A stretch of DNA of 64,000 bases from NCBI RefSeq assembly GCF_007559335.1, contig NZ_VMBG01000001.1, forward strand, positions 2,046,001-2,110,000, given 5' to 3'. The notes beneath the pieces were generated by a model. The model did no database searches, was not told the origin of the DNA, and saw nothing but the letters and a program-made list of their open reading frames with translations. This document shows positions 9,246 to 18,530 of this stretch, piece by piece (the stretch's first letter is position 1; every line of letters begins with the position of its first letter). The translations under genes and the position numbers were made by a program. This DNA comes from Rariglobus hedericola (GTDB lineage Bacteria; Verrucomicrobiota; Verrucomicrobiia; Opitutales; Opitutaceae).

Positions 9246-9944
9246 TTAGAAACCGACCGACAGGCCGAGGAAGAAAACGACCTGATCCTGGTCAGGATTG
9301 AGGTTCTTGTCGTCAACCGAGGTGTAGTTCACGCCTAGGGTGAGCTTGGCGGTGTCGCTGACCTGATAAGGAAGCGCCACCCCGGCGCCCCAGTAGGTGT
9401 AGTCATTGCCCGGGATCTGGACGTAGCCGAGAATGGCCGAGAAATCCAAGGACACGCCGAGCTTGGGGATCGGGAGCTTGTAACCGATCGAGCCAATGTA
9501 AGAGGACACTTCGAGATCGAAGTCGTAGTAGTAGTAAACGCTGGGGCTCAGGAGCAGGTTGGTCTTGATGCCGGCGGAAACCTCCGTGGTGTCACCCTGG
9601 CTGCCACCATTGTAGGTGTAGCGGGTCACGCCGAGGTCGGCGGAAAAGATTTCAGTGATCGGGCGGGTGTAGCCCAGATAAAGATCCGCTTCGGAATCGA
9701 AGGTAGCCGTGGCGTTATTCTGGCTGATGGCGTCGGAATACCACACGCCGGCATAAAAATCGCCATAAGAAGCCTCGATGGAAGGCTGGATGGAGGCATC
9801 GGCGAGCTTGGCGCCACGGAACACGTAATCGCTAACATACGTGACATCAAGGCTAACGGCCAAGGAGGAGGCGTTGGAAGCATCCTGAGCGGAGGCGGAC
9901 ACACCGGCCGCAAGAGCTGCGACAGCGAGGATCATCTTTTTCAT
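9246..9944 (-). CDS. TorF-family putative outer membrane porin
   Basis: A 232-aa protein with a cleavable signal peptide (MKKMILAVAALAAGVSASA, cut before QDASN). The mature start VTYVSDYVFRGAKLAD and YAGVWYSDA match the TorF/TIGR02001 family of small beta-barrel proteins. The alternating hydrophobic strands and the C-terminal phenylalanine (LGLSVGF) suit Bam-dependent insertion into the outer membrane. The substrate is unknown. It stands alone with its own terminator and a structured upstream leader. Confidence 0.82.
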   Translation of the reverse strand: MKKMILAVAALAAGVSASAQDASNASSLAVSLDVTYVSDYVFRGAKLADASIQPSIEASYGDFYAGVWYSDAISQNNATATFDSEADLYLGYTRPITEIFSADLGVTRYTYNGGSQGDTTEVSAGIKTNLLLSPSVYYYYDFDLEVSSYIGSIGYKLPIPKLGVSLDFSAILGYVQIPGNDYTYWGAGVALPYQVSDTAKLTLGVNYTSVDDKNLNPDQDQVVFFLGLSVGF

Positions 9945-9950
9945 TTTGGT

Positions 9951-10020
9951 GTAGTTCTTTGGTTTAGTGGTTCTGTCGGGTTTCCGGTCAGGGACCCAGC
10001 AAACGCATGCAAAGAACTAC
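9951..10020 (-). promoter_or_regulatory. 11-bp inverted repeat in the porin 5' leader
   Basis: GTAGTTCTTTG at 9951-9961 and CAAAGAACTAC at 10010-10020 are exact inverted complements 48 bp apart, ending only seven bases before the porin ATG (9944). Further matching bases (TTGGT/ACCAA) flank the arms. Pairing in the mRNA would place the ribosome site at the base of a long stem. Function is inferred only. Confidence 0.45.
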
Positions 10021-10133
10021 CAAGCATCCTTCAAGTCTTTACTCGGGGGTCACGCCGCCACCGCCACGAGGTAAAATCCACTCTAGGCGCAGAACCCTGT
10101 GGCAATCGGGCAGGTATCTCTCAACTTACCGCC

Positions 10134-10520
10134 ATGCGTAGCTATTTATATTTAACTGCCGCTGTGGGAGCCATTGGCGTGATGGCAGGTGCCTTCGGTG
10201 CCCACGCCCTGAAAGATACCCTGATCACCCATGGAACTACATCCACTTGGAACACAGCAGTGTTATACCATTTAATTCACGCCCCGGCCTTGCTCGCAGT
10301 TTGTTTTCAGGCCTTGGACAAAAATGCCGCGACTTCATGGCTGAACAAGGCCTGCGCCGCCTGGATCACGGGCGTGGTCCTGTTTTCGGGATCGCTATAC
10401 TGGCTCTCACTGGGAGGTCCTCGCTGGCTGGGACCCGTGACTCCGCTGGGCGGACTATTCTTAATTTTAGGCTGGCTGTGCGTGGCCGTCGCCGCCGCCA
10501 AGCACCCAAAAACGTCATAA
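10134..10520 (+). CDS. DUF423 family inner membrane protein
   Basis: A 128-aa protein with four hydrophobic helices. The N-terminus AVGAIGVMAGAFGAHALKD and the GSLYWLSL and TPLGGLFLILGW segments are the family hallmarks. The same family includes E. coli YgdD, of unknown function. The stop is 15 bp ahead of the nucleotidyltransferase gene, so the two may be cotranscribed. Confidence 0.9.
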   Translation: MRSYLYLTAAVGAIGVMAGAFGAHALKDTLITHGTTSTWNTAVLYHLIHAPALLAVCFQALDKNAATSWLNKACAAWITGVVLFSGSLYWLSLGGPRWLGPVTPLGGLFLILGWLCVAVAAAKHPKTS

Positions 10521-10535
10521 ACCCCGCAGCGCTTC

Positions 10536-11939
10536 ATGGAGTTGCCCGCTGATTTACTGTCCGTGCTGGAAGCCGTGCGCCAGACTGCCCGTCCCCGACT
10601 GGCCGGAGGGTGCGTGCGGGATTCACTGTTGGGATTAAAACCGAAGGACTTCGATATTGAGGTCCAAGGCGTGGATTTTGATGAACTTCAGGCCATTTTA
10701 TCACCTTTCGGCGCCACCGACGTGGTCGGCCGCAGTTTCGGGGTGATCAAGCTCCGGCTCGGCTCCATCGAATACGATTTCAGCCTGCCCCGGCGTGAAT
10801 CCAAGACCGGCGCCGGTCATCGTGGATTTGCGGTCACGCCCGACCCGTTGCTCAGCGATGCCGATGCCGCCGCCCGGCGCGATTTCACGATCAACTCGAT
10901 CACCTGCGATCCGTTCACCGGCGAATTGTTCGACCCGCATGGTGGCCAACGTGACCTGAACGACCGCGTCCTTCGTCACACCAGCTCCGCTTTCACCGAA
11001 GACCCGCTGCGCGTCCTCCGCGCCTTTCAATTCGCCGCACGCTTCAATTTCACCCTCGCTCCAGAAACCGCCGCGCTTTGTCGCAGCATGGTGGATACCT
11101 ATAGCGAGCTTCCCGTCGAACGCGTCTGGGGTGAATGGGATAAATGGGCCACGCAATCCATCCGTCCTTCCCGCGGTCTCGATGTCCTCGAAGAAACCGG
11201 CTGGCTCGTCCACTTCCCCGAGGTCGCCGCTCTGCGCGGCTGCCCTCAAGACCCCGAGTGGCACCCTGAGGGCGATGTGTTCACCCACACCCAACATTGC
11301 TGCGACGCCCTCGTGCAACTTCCCGAGTGGCGCGACGCCCCGCCCGCCCGCCGTCGTATCTTGCTCTTCGGCGTGCTCGCCCACGATTTCGGCAAACCCG
11401 CCACCACCGCCCAATCCGAGGTTCGCGGACGCCTGCGTTGGCGCAGCCTTGGTCACGAAGCGGCCGGCGGCCCCATCGCGGATAACTTTCTCCGTCGCAT
11501 CGGCTCGCCTCACGCCATTCCAGAAGCCGTCCGTCCGCTGGTCGTGCTGCACCTCGCCCACCACCATGGCGCCGACGAGTTCAGCGACAGCCACATCCGC
11601 CGCCTCGCGCGCAAACTCCACCCCGCCACCATCGACGATCTCTGCGCCGTGATGATCGCCGACAGTCTCGGCCGCCCCCCGCTCACCGGCCCCGAGAACC
11701 TCGTCCTCATCGAAAAACTTCGCACCCGCGCCCACCAGCTTTCCCTCCGCATCGCCCCGCCCCGCCCGATCTTGCTTGGCCGACATCTCATCGCCCTCGG
11801 CCACCGCCCGAGTCCCGGTTTCACCGCCATCATTCACGCCGCCTTCGAAGCCCAGCTCGACGGCGCTTTCGACGACGAAGCAACCGCCCTCATCTGGTTG
11901 AGAAATTATTTGCAGAACAACCCCGGCTCCGAGCCGTGA
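10536..11939 (+). CDS. CCA-adding-type tRNA nucleotidyltransferase with HD domain
   Basis: A 467-aa protein of the class II poly(A) polymerase/CCA-adding family. The N-terminal head domain has [12 protein letters not shown] and the catalytic KDFDIEV (DxD). RRDFTINS and the [18 protein letters not shown] neck motif follow. A C-terminal HD phosphohydrolase domain shows HTQHCCDAL and [13 protein letters not shown], as in E. coli Cca. It probably adds or repairs the tRNA CCA end. The tRNA-Leu in this window encodes its own CCA, so repair is likely at least for that tRNA. Poly(A) polymerase activity cannot be excluded. Confidence 0.88.
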   Translation: MELPADLLSVLEAVRQTARPRLAGGCVRDSLLGLKPKDFDIEVQGVDFDELQAILSPFGATDVVGRSFGVIKLRLGSIEYDFSLPRRESKTGAGHRGFAVTPDPLLSDADAAARRDFTINSITCDPFTGELFDPHGGQRDLNDRVLRHTSSAFTEDPLRVLRAFQFAARFNFTLAPETAALCRSMVDTYSELPVERVWGEWDKWATQSIRPSRGLDVLEETGWLVHFPEVAALRGCPQDPEWHPEGDVFTHTQHCCDALVQLPEWRDAPPARRRILLFGVLAHDFGKPATTAQSEVRGRLRWRSLGHEAAGGPIADNFLRRIGSPHAIPEAVRPLVVLHLAHHHGADEFSDSHIRRLARKLHPATIDDLCAVMIADSLGRPPLTGPENLVLIEKLRTRAHQLSLRIAPPRPILLGRHLIALGHRPSPGFTAIIHAAFEAQLDGAFDDEATALIWLRNYLQNNPGSEP

Positions 11940-11985
11940 CAAACCGTGCATCCGCGCTTACCTTGATCCCACTTTTTTTAAAATC

Positions 11986-12933
11986 ATGCCCAACCAACTC
12001 GACCAGCTGAAACAGTTCACCGTCGTCGTTGCCGATACCGGCGACTTCGCCTCCATGAAGGAATTCACCCCGCGCGATGCGACCACGAATCCCTCGCTCA
12101 TCCTGAAGGCCGCCGGCATGGCCGCCTATGCGCCGCTCGTAGATCAAGCGATCAAGGACGCCGGCTCCTCCGCCGACATCGGCCACGTGATTGATCGCCT
12201 CCTCGTTAATTTCGGCCTCGAGATCCTCAAAATCGTCCCTGGTCGCGTGTCCACCGAGGTCGATGCCCGACTTTCCTTCGACACCGCCGCCACCATCGCC
12301 AAGGCCCGCGAGATCATCGCCCTCTACGAAAAAGCCGGCATCGGCCGAGACCGTGTTCTCATCAAGATCGCCTCCACTTGGGAAGGTATCAAAGCCGCCG
12401 AGCAACTCGAGAAAGACGGTATCCACTGCAACCTTACGCTCCTCTTCTCGTTCGCCCAGGCCGTCGCCTGCGCCGAGGCCGGCATCACGCTCATCTCGCC
12501 TTTCGTCGGCCGCATCCTCGACTGGCACAAGGCCAAGAAGCCCGACGCCAACTTCGCCGGCGCCGCCGATCCGGGCGTGATCTCCGTCACCCATATCTAC
12601 ACCTACTACAAAAAATTCGGCTACAAGACCGAGGTCATGGGCGCCTCCTTCCGCAACACCGGTGAGATCGTCGAACTCGCCGGTTGCGACCTCCTCACCA
12701 TCGCACCTCCGCTGCTCGCCGAGCTCAAGGCCTCCGAAGCTCCGCTCGTCCGCAAACTCGACCCCGCGAAGGCTCCTTCCGCCGACCTCAAGAAGGCCAC
12801 CTTCACCGAGGCCGCCTTCCGCTTCGCCCTCAACGACGACCCGATGGCCACCGAAAAGACCGCCGAAGGCATCCGCCTCTTCTCCGCCGACATCGTGAAA
12901 CTCGAACAGCTTATCGCGCAAAAGCGCGGCTGA
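11986..12933 (+). CDS. tal: Transaldolase
   Basis: A 315-aa TalB-type enzyme of the non-oxidative pentose phosphate pathway. Hallmarks are the N-terminal DATTNPSLI and the Schiff-base lysine in [14 protein letters not shown]. It transfers a dihydroxyacetone unit between sedoheptulose-7-P and glyceraldehyde-3-P in the cytoplasm. Length equals the family norm. It is a single gene closed by a strong terminator. Confidence 0.96.
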   Translation: MPNQLDQLKQFTVVVADTGDFASMKEFTPRDATTNPSLILKAAGMAAYAPLVDQAIKDAGSSADIGHVIDRLLVNFGLEILKIVPGRVSTEVDARLSFDTAATIAKAREIIALYEKAGIGRDRVLIKIASTWEGIKAAEQLEKDGIHCNLTLLFSFAQAVACAEAGITLISPFVGRILDWHKAKKPDANFAGAADPGVISVTHIYTYYKKFGYKTEVMGASFRNTGEIVELAGCDLLTIAPPLLAELKASEAPLVRKLDPAKAPSADLKKATFTEAAFRFALNDDPMATEKTAEGIRLFSADIVKLEQLIAQKRG

Positions 12934-12965
12934 GTCTGTCGCACGCGATCCTCGCGTCCAACCAA

Positions 12966-12996
12966 AGCCCGGCGTTTCCACACGCCGGGCTTTTTT
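12966..12996 (+). terminator. Rho-independent terminator of tal
   Basis: AGCCCGGCG and CGCCGGGCT pair around a TTTCCACA loop, followed by TTTTTT. It lies 30 bp after the tal stop. Confidence 0.92.
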
Positions 12997-13101
12997 ATGG
13001 CCAAAGACAGAAGTCACGTTGACAAGCACTCCCCGCGGGCCTGCCTTCATGCTCACCTCGCGGACGCGATTCCCCTTCGACGTTTGCAGGCATTTTTCGA
13101 C

Positions 13102-15426
13102 ATGGAAGACGGTATCAATTTTATCCAGGACCTCGCCATCGTGCTGCTCGCCGCCGGCCTCGCCGGTTCGCTCTGCAAACGCATCGGCCTCTCCGTCATC
13201 GTAGGCTACCTCGCCGCCGGCCTTGTCATCGGCCCCTACACGCCGCCGTTCTCTTTCGTCACCGACGTCGCTCGCATTCAAACGCTCTCGCAGGTCGGTC
13301 TCGTGTTCCTGATGTTCGCGATCGGTCTCGGGCTGAGTCTCACCAAGCTCGGCCGCATGGGCCTTCCCACGCTCATCGCCACCGGCCTCGGCGCGTTTCT
13401 GATGCTCAACCTCACGCAACTCCTCGGCGTGTTCGTCGGCTGGACGTCCATGCAGAGCCTCTTCATCGCGAGCATGTTTGTCGTCTCCAGTTCCGCCGTC
13501 ATCGCGAAGATTGTGAGTGAACTTAAACTCACTCACGAAGGCGCCGCTCAACGCGCCCTCGGCATCACCGTGATGGAAGACGTCGTCGCCGTCGTCATGC
13601 TCACCATCCTCGCGAGCCAGACCCAGTCCGGCGGTGGTGACGGCGCCAGCGTCGGCACGCTGCTTGCCACGATGAGCGCCTTCGTCGTGCTCCTCGTCGG
13701 CGCCGGCCTGCTTTTTGTCCCCCGCCTGCTTCGCCGCCTCGAAGCCCGCGCCGACGCCGAACTCCAGACGATCATCGTCGCCGGCGTTCTTTTCCTTCTC
13801 TCCATCGCCGCCGCCAAAGCCGGTTATTCGCTCGCCCTCGGCGCCTTCCTCCTCGGCGCCATCGTCGCCGAGATGCCGCAAAAAGTCGGTGTCGAAAAAT
13901 CCTTCGCCGGCATGCGCGATCTCTTCAGCAGCGTCTTCTTCGTGTCCATTGGCATGATGATCGACGTCCGCCTGCTGTTCGGCGTCTGGCCGCTCATCCT
14001 CGGCCTCTTCGCCTTCGTGATGATCTGCCGCCCCATCGCCTGCGGGCTCGCCATGGTCATCTGCGGCACGCACCCGCGCGAAGCCCGCCGCGCCGGCCTG
14101 CTCCTCACGCCCCTCGGCGAATTCTCATTCATCATCGCCCAGCTCGGCGTGAGCAGTGCCGTATTGCCCGCTTCGTATTACCCGCTGGCCGTCGGCGTCT
14201 CCATTCTCACGGTGCTCGCCACCCCGCTCATCAACCGCAACGCCGGTCCGCTCCTACGTTTTGCGGAACGCATCGAACCCCGCTGGCTCACCCGCGCCCT
14301 CGAAGCCTACCACGGCTGGCTCCAACAGGCTCAAAACGGCAAATCCTCCCCGCTCGCCTGGAAACTCATCCGCAGCCGCATCCCGCAGATCGCCATCGAA
14401 ATGCTGGTCACCTCCGGCCTGCTGATTTTCTCAGGCCAGATTCTGGCGTTTATCGAAGGTTCATTCTCTTCCGAGTGGATCGAAACCGTGCGTCTCAACT
14501 ACATCTTCTGGGGTGTCATCGGCCTGATCGTTCTCGTGATGCTCGTCGCCCTCTGGCGCAACGTCACCGCCATCGTCATGATCCTCGCCGAGAGCCTGGG
14601 CGAAGGCACCCGTCTTCCCGCCAGCGTGATCTACAACGGTCTCCGCGCCATCTCCGCCGTGCTCCTCGGCTACTGGCTCTACGCCATCCTGCCCATCAAC
14701 GCCCTGCCCGGCTGGGGTTGGGTCGTCATCGGCGCGGCCGCCCTCGTGGTCGTCGCGATCTTCTCCAGCCGCCTCGTTTACTGGCACAGCACGTGGCAAT
14801 CTTCCGTGCAGGACGTCCTCCGCGAAGACCCCGACCGTCCTTCCGGCGTGCGCACCGAAGCCCGCAACGCCCTCGACCAGGGCCTCGAAGGCTGGGACAT
14901 GCGCCTTGACGACTACACCGTGCCCGACGACGCCGCCTACGCCGGCAACGACCTCGCCCAGCTCGCCATCCCGTCCCGCTTCGGCTGCTCGGTCATCGAG
15001 GTCGAGCGCAACGGCTACGTCATCACGCGCACCGGCCCCGACCTCCGCATCTATCCGGGCGACAAACTTCTCCTCCTGGGCAAAGACCAGGGCCTCGCCG
15101 CCGCCCGCGATTTCCTTCAAGGGACCACCAAGACCGTCGATGAAACCTCCGACGAATTCAGCGGCTCCATCCTGCAAACCCACGCCGTTCCCGCCGGCCC
15201 GCATACCGGCAAAACCCTCGCTCAACTCCAGATCGCCCGCGAAACCGGCGTGCGCGTCGTCGGTATCCACCGCGACAATACCAAGATCATCAACCCCGAC
15301 GGAAACCAGTCCCTCCAGTCCGGCGACAACCTCCTCGTCGTCGGCACGCTCGAAGAACTCCGTTCCTTCCGCCGCTGGCTGCGCGGCGGCGGCGAAACCA
15401 TCCCGCCGTTCCCCGTTTCCGCATAA
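13102..15426 (+). CDS. Kef-type monovalent cation:proton antiporter with two RCK_C domains
   Basis: A 774-aa membrane protein. Residues about 1-390 are a CPA2 Na+/H+ exchanger core (VIVGYLAAGLVIGPYTPP; EFSFIIAQLGV). A second block of four to five helices follows (about 430-570), and the cytoplasmic C-terminus carries two TrkA_C/RCK_C-like modules (SRFGCSVIEVERNGYVI and RETGVRVVGIHRDN, each ending in a '(Y/Q)xGDxLLxxG' strand). No Rossmann-type RCK_N domain lies between them, unlike KefB/KefC. The ATG at 13102 is chosen because the upstream extension begins inside the tal terminator. It likely moves K+ or Na+ against H+; the ligand is unknown. Confidence 0.85.
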   Translation: MEDGINFIQDLAIVLLAAGLAGSLCKRIGLSVIVGYLAAGLVIGPYTPPFSFVTDVARIQTLSQVGLVFLMFAIGLGLSLTKLGRMGLPTLIATGLGAFLMLNLTQLLGVFVGWTSMQSLFIASMFVVSSSAVIAKIVSELKLTHEGAAQRALGITVMEDVVAVVMLTILASQTQSGGGDGASVGTLLATMSAFVVLLVGAGLLFVPRLLRRLEARADAELQTIIVAGVLFLLSIAAAKAGYSLALGAFLLGAIVAEMPQKVGVEKSFAGMRDLFSSVFFVSIGMMIDVRLLFGVWPLILGLFAFVMICRPIACGLAMVICGTHPREARRAGLLLTPLGEFSFIIAQLGVSSAVLPASYYPLAVGVSILTVLATPLINRNAGPLLRFAERIEPRWLTRALEAYHGWLQQAQNGKSSPLAWKLIRSRIPQIAIEMLVTSGLLIFSGQILAFIEGSFSSEWIETVRLNYIFWGVIGLIVLVMLVALWRNVTAIVMILAESLGEGTRLPASVIYNGLRAISAVLLGYWLYAILPINALPGWGWVVIGAAALVVVAIFSSRLVYWHSTWQSSVQDVLREDPDRPSGVRTEARNALDQGLEGWDMRLDDYTVPDDAAYAGNDLAQLAIPSRFGCSVIEVERNGYVITRTGPDLRIYPGDKLLLLGKDQGLAAARDFLQGTTKTVDETSDEFSGSILQTHAVPAGPHTGKTLAQLQIARETGVRVVGIHRDNTKIINPDGNQSLQSGDNLLVVGTLEELRSFRRWLRGGGETIPPFPVSA

Positions 15427-15437
15427 CCCGCTCCGGC

Positions 15438-17354
15438 ATGATCCGCGCCTTCCAATGGGACCTCGGCCGCCAGGTCGAGCGTCTCGGCTTTCTCCTCGAC
15501 CAGCTCCCCCGTTACGCCGACTGGGGCTATCAGGAACTCTACCTGCACCTTGAGGACTCGGTCGCTTACCCAAGCCTGCCCGGCGTCGCCCGGGCCGACG
15601 CCTACACGACCCGCGAATTCGAAAAACTCGTCCGCGCCGCCACCCGCGCCGGCATCAAGGTCGTCCCCATCGTCAACCTCCTCGGCCACACCCAATACCT
15701 CATCAAAGACCCGTCGCTGCGTGACCTCAACGAGCTCCGCGCCCCCGACGGCACTCCGCTCGACCGCGGACAAATCTGCCCGCTCCACCCGCGCACACTC
15801 GAGGTCGCCGAAAAACTCCTCCGCGACATGGCCCCGTTCTGCACCGCGGGCAAAGTCCACGTCGGCCTCGACGAATCCTTCCACCTCGGCAAACACCCGC
15901 TTTCCCGCGCCGAAGTGAAACGCATCGGCCTTGCGTCGCATTTTTCTGGATACGTAAACCGCCTCCACACGCTTGTCCAGCCGCTCGGCCTCCGCATGGG
16001 TCTGTGGGCCGACATGCTCGCGCTCATCCCCGACGCCATCCCGCAACTCCCTCGCGGCTTGATCGCCTACGATTGGTATTATTATCCGTTCCCGCGCCAC
16101 CCGCGCATGGAGCTGCACAACTACGCCGACTACGACCTCGCCCCCGCCTTCGCGAAACAAGGCATCGAATACTGGGGTTGTGCGATGAACGGCGGCTTCC
16201 GCCACGAACCGCTCCCCGTTTTCGGCGAACGTCTCGCCAACGCCCAATCCTGGTGGCGCCGCTGCCGTCAAACTCACGCCGGCGGTTTTCTCATGACCGG
16301 CTGGGAACCGCAACGCCTCGCCTTCGAAATGCCCATGGTCGTGGACGCCGCCGCCGCCTGCCTCTGGTTGAATCCCGAGATCGACGACCACGCCGGCATG
16401 CTGGCCAAAGGCTTCGAACGCGTCTTCGGCAAATCTGGCTCCCGCGAAGCCGCCCGCGCCGCACTCGCCTGTGACGAACACGCCTTCGCCGGCTACGCGA
16501 AATGGGAAACCCATGATCGCTGGGACAACCTCGCCGGCCCCGAAGGCCCCGGCCGCGCCGAGCGCAGCGCGAAGTTTTTCACCCGCCTCGCCGCGAAGCC
16601 CAACCTCCCCGCCCCCTTCTCCGCCAGCGCGTCGCTCAACGCCTACCTCGCCGCCCGCGAATCTTTCATCCGACAAGCGACCCGCGACGTCCAAAAACTC
16701 CGCCGCTACCACACCACCGGACAAAAGCAGTTTGTAACTTATTACGTTACAAACTGTCTTAAGCCGCTCGATTTGTTTGAATTAAAACTCTCAAAAGCGC
16801 GCCTAAATGCCCGTGAAATCTGGGCCCGCACCCGCGATCCGCGTGTGCAATCGCCCTACGCCGATATCCTTGATCGCGACGCAGCGCGTTTGAAAACGTG
16901 GCGCGCCTGGCTCAACGCTACCGCCAAAAATTCCGCCCGTGCGCTCGACGCCTCGCCCGTCCACGGACGCTGGCAGCTTACGTTCATCGTCCACAACCAC
17001 GCGCCCGCGCTTCAGAAAATTCTCGTCGAACAACAGTCCGCCGACGGCACGTGGAAAACCCTCGCCGAACGTTTCACCATCGAGTTCCGCGCCAAAGCCG
17101 CCCGACCCCGAGCCAACCTCAAACGCGAGTTTTCCGTCTCCATCGATTCACCCGCGCTCCCACTACGCATCGCGTTGCGCGGAATCGGCGAAGTCACCGT
17201 CGGCCAAGTCACGTTCACCGACGGCGTCATCATTTTGCGCCCGCAAGACTGGCCCGTGCGTGAACGCCGCGCCCTCGGCACGCCGGCACCGACTTCTGGC
17301 TTTCCCGATCTACACCTCGGCAGCAACCGCGATGCCGTGTCGCTCGTATTCTAG
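15438..17354 (+). CDS. GH20-like (hexosaminidase-fold) glycoside hydrolase
   Basis: A 638-aa cytoplasmic-looking protein (no signal peptide). It has a TIM-barrel start (MIRAFQWDLGRQVERL, YQELYLHLED), VPIVNLLGHTQY, and the paired catalytic acids GLDESF (Asp145-Glu146), which match the Asp-Glu pair of family 20 hexosaminidases. Tryptophan-rich strands (AYDWYYYPFP, YWGCAMNGGF, MTGWEP) fit a sugar pocket. The substrate is probably an N-acetylhexosaminide, by inference. Residues about 430-440 are encoded by a 29-bp palindrome in a low-GC patch. It starts 11 bp after the antiporter stop. Confidence 0.72.
   Translation: MIRAFQWDLGRQVERLGFLLDQLPRYADWGYQELYLHLEDSVAYPSLPGVARADAYTTREFEKLVRAATRAGIKVVPIVNLLGHTQYLIKDPSLRDLNELRAPDGTPLDRGQICPLHPRTLEVAEKLLRDMAPFCTAGKVHVGLDESFHLGKHPLSRAEVKRIGLASHFSGYVNRLHTLVQPLGLRMGLWADMLALIPDAIPQLPRGLIAYDWYYYPFPRHPRMELHNYADYDLAPAFAKQGIEYWGCAMNGGFRHEPLPVFGERLANAQSWWRRCRQTHAGGFLMTGWEPQRLAFEMPMVVDAAAACLWLNPEIDDHAGMLAKGFERVFGKSGSREAARAALACDEHAFAGYAKWETHDRWDNLAGPEGPGRAERSAKFFTRLAAKPNLPAPFSASASLNAYLAARESFIRQATRDVQKLRRYHTTGQKQFVTYYVTNCLKPLDLFELKLSKARLNAREIWARTRDPRVQSPYADILDRDAARLKTWRAWLNATAKNSARALDASPVHGRWQLTFIVHNHAPALQKILVEQQSADGTWKTLAERFTIEFRAKAARPRANLKREFSVSIDSPALPLRIALRGIGEVTVGQVTFTDGVIILRPQDWPVRERRALGTPAPTSGFPDLHLGSNRDAVSLVF
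16728..16756. repeat. 29-nt palindrome inside the GH20-like gene (copy A)
   Basis: Arms CAGTTTGTAAC and GTTACAAACTG flank a TTATTAC centre; only one of the 14 base pairs is mismatched. It is in frame and encodes QFVTYYVTNC. The surrounding 80 bp are AT-rich compared with the rest of the gene. The core half-site TTTGTAACTTA recurs at 48556-48590. Confidence 0.75.
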
Positions 17355-17369
17355 TTCGCATTCCCACCG

Positions 17370-18530
17370 ATGTCAGGCTGCCCGTTTAACTCTACCCCTT
17401 CCGCTACTCCGCCACCACCGGTGTCGGCTTCCGTCGAAGACGAACTCGCCTTCCTCTCCGAAGCGCATCACGGCCACATCCTCGACGAACGCCTTGCCGT
17501 CTGCCGCGCCGCCCTCGCCGCGCAACTCCCCGCTCCGCTCACGTCCGCCGAACTCACTTGGGCCGGCCGTATCGCGTGGCGCAATCACGCGCGCTGCATC
17601 GGCCGTCACTACTGGCGCAGCTTGAACGTGCGCGATCATCGCCACCTCGACTCCGCTGATCAGATCGCCGCCAGCCTGCGCGAGCACCTCGAATTCGCCC
17701 AGGCCGATGGCAACGTGCGCTCGGTGCTCACGGTTTACGCACCACCCGACCATCCCGGTGGCCCCGCGCCGCGCATTTGGAATCACCAGCTCTGCTCCTA
17801 CGCGGGCTACCGTCACCACGACGGCACCATTCTTGGTGATCCAAAAACCATCGCTCTCACCGACCACGCCCGCGCGCTCGGCTGGGAACCACCCTCAACT
17901 CCCGGACGCTTCGATCTGCTCCCTTGGATCGTCTCGGGACGCGATGGACGTCCGCACCTTTTCCCGCTTCCCGCCGGTCTCGTGCGCGAAGTGCGCCTGC
18001 GTCATCCGCAGTTCGCCTGGTTCGAGCAACTCGGCTTGCGCTGGTATGCCGTGCCCGTGATCAGCGACATGAGCCTGCATGCCGCCGGCACCGATTATCC
18101 GGCTGCGCCGTTCAACGGTTGGTATATGGGCACGGAGATCGGCGCGCGAAACCTGGCCGACACCGACCGCTACAATCTCCTGCCGGTCATCGCCGAAAAA
18201 CTCGCGCTCGATCAGCGCAATCCTCGCAGCTTGTGGAAAGATCGCGCGTTACTCGAACTCAACGCCGCCGTGCTGCACTCCTACGAATCCGACGGCGTGA
18301 AACTCGTGGACCACCACACCGCCTCCGCCGAATTCATAAAATTCTGCGAACGCGAAAAGACCGCCGGCCGCGAGGTGTCCGCACGCTGGGACTGGATCGT
18401 GCCGCCCATGTCGCCCGCGACCACGACGGTGTTTCACACGCCGATGGCCGAGTTTCCCACTACACCCGACTTCCACGCGCAACCGTCCGCATGGGCATCG
18501 GCGGGCGCGACGGCCGCGGAGAAATCTTAA
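17370..18530 (+). CDS. nos: Nitric oxide synthase oxygenase (bacterial type, no reductase domain)
   Basis: A 386-aa protein equal to the oxygenase domain of NOS. WRNHARCIGR (70-79) supplies the haem thiolate ligand Cys76. The arginine site is NGWYMGTEIGARNLAD with Glu256. WDWIVPPMSPATTTVFH (340-356) is the pterin/dimer region. Bacterial NOS makes NO from arginine using borrowed reductases; no flavodoxin or reductase gene is adjacent. The N-terminal 25 residues are Pro/Ser/Ala-rich, with one Cys that could recall the zinc-site region, but no CxxxxC pair is evident. It starts 15 bp after the GH20-like gene and overlaps purK by 4 bp tail to tail. Confidence 0.93.
   Translation: MSGCPFNSTPSATPPPPVSASVEDELAFLSEAHHGHILDERLAVCRAALAAQLPAPLTSAELTWAGRIAWRNHARCIGRHYWRSLNVRDHRHLDSADQIAASLREHLEFAQADGNVRSVLTVYAPPDHPGGPAPRIWNHQLCSYAGYRHHDGTILGDPKTIALTDHARALGWEPPSTPGRFDLLPWIVSGRDGRPHLFPLPAGLVREVRLRHPQFAWFEQLGLRWYAVPVISDMSLHAAGTDYPAAPFNGWYMGTEIGARNLADTDRYNLLPVIAEKLALDQRNPRSLWKDRALLELNAAVLHSYESDGVKLVDHHTASAEFIKFCEREKTAGREVSARWDWIVPPMSPATTTVFHTPMAEFPTTPDFHAQPSAWASAGATAAEKS

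Noticed and set aside
12997-13101. Upstream start (ATG at 12997) for the antiporter
   Set aside because: It begins in the T-tract of the tal terminator and adds 35 basic residues before the first membrane helix.
11890-14073. A 727-codon minus-strand frame
   Set aside because: Antisense to tal and the antiporter; the Asp/Glu/Gly-rich translation is a shadow of GC-rich coding DNA.
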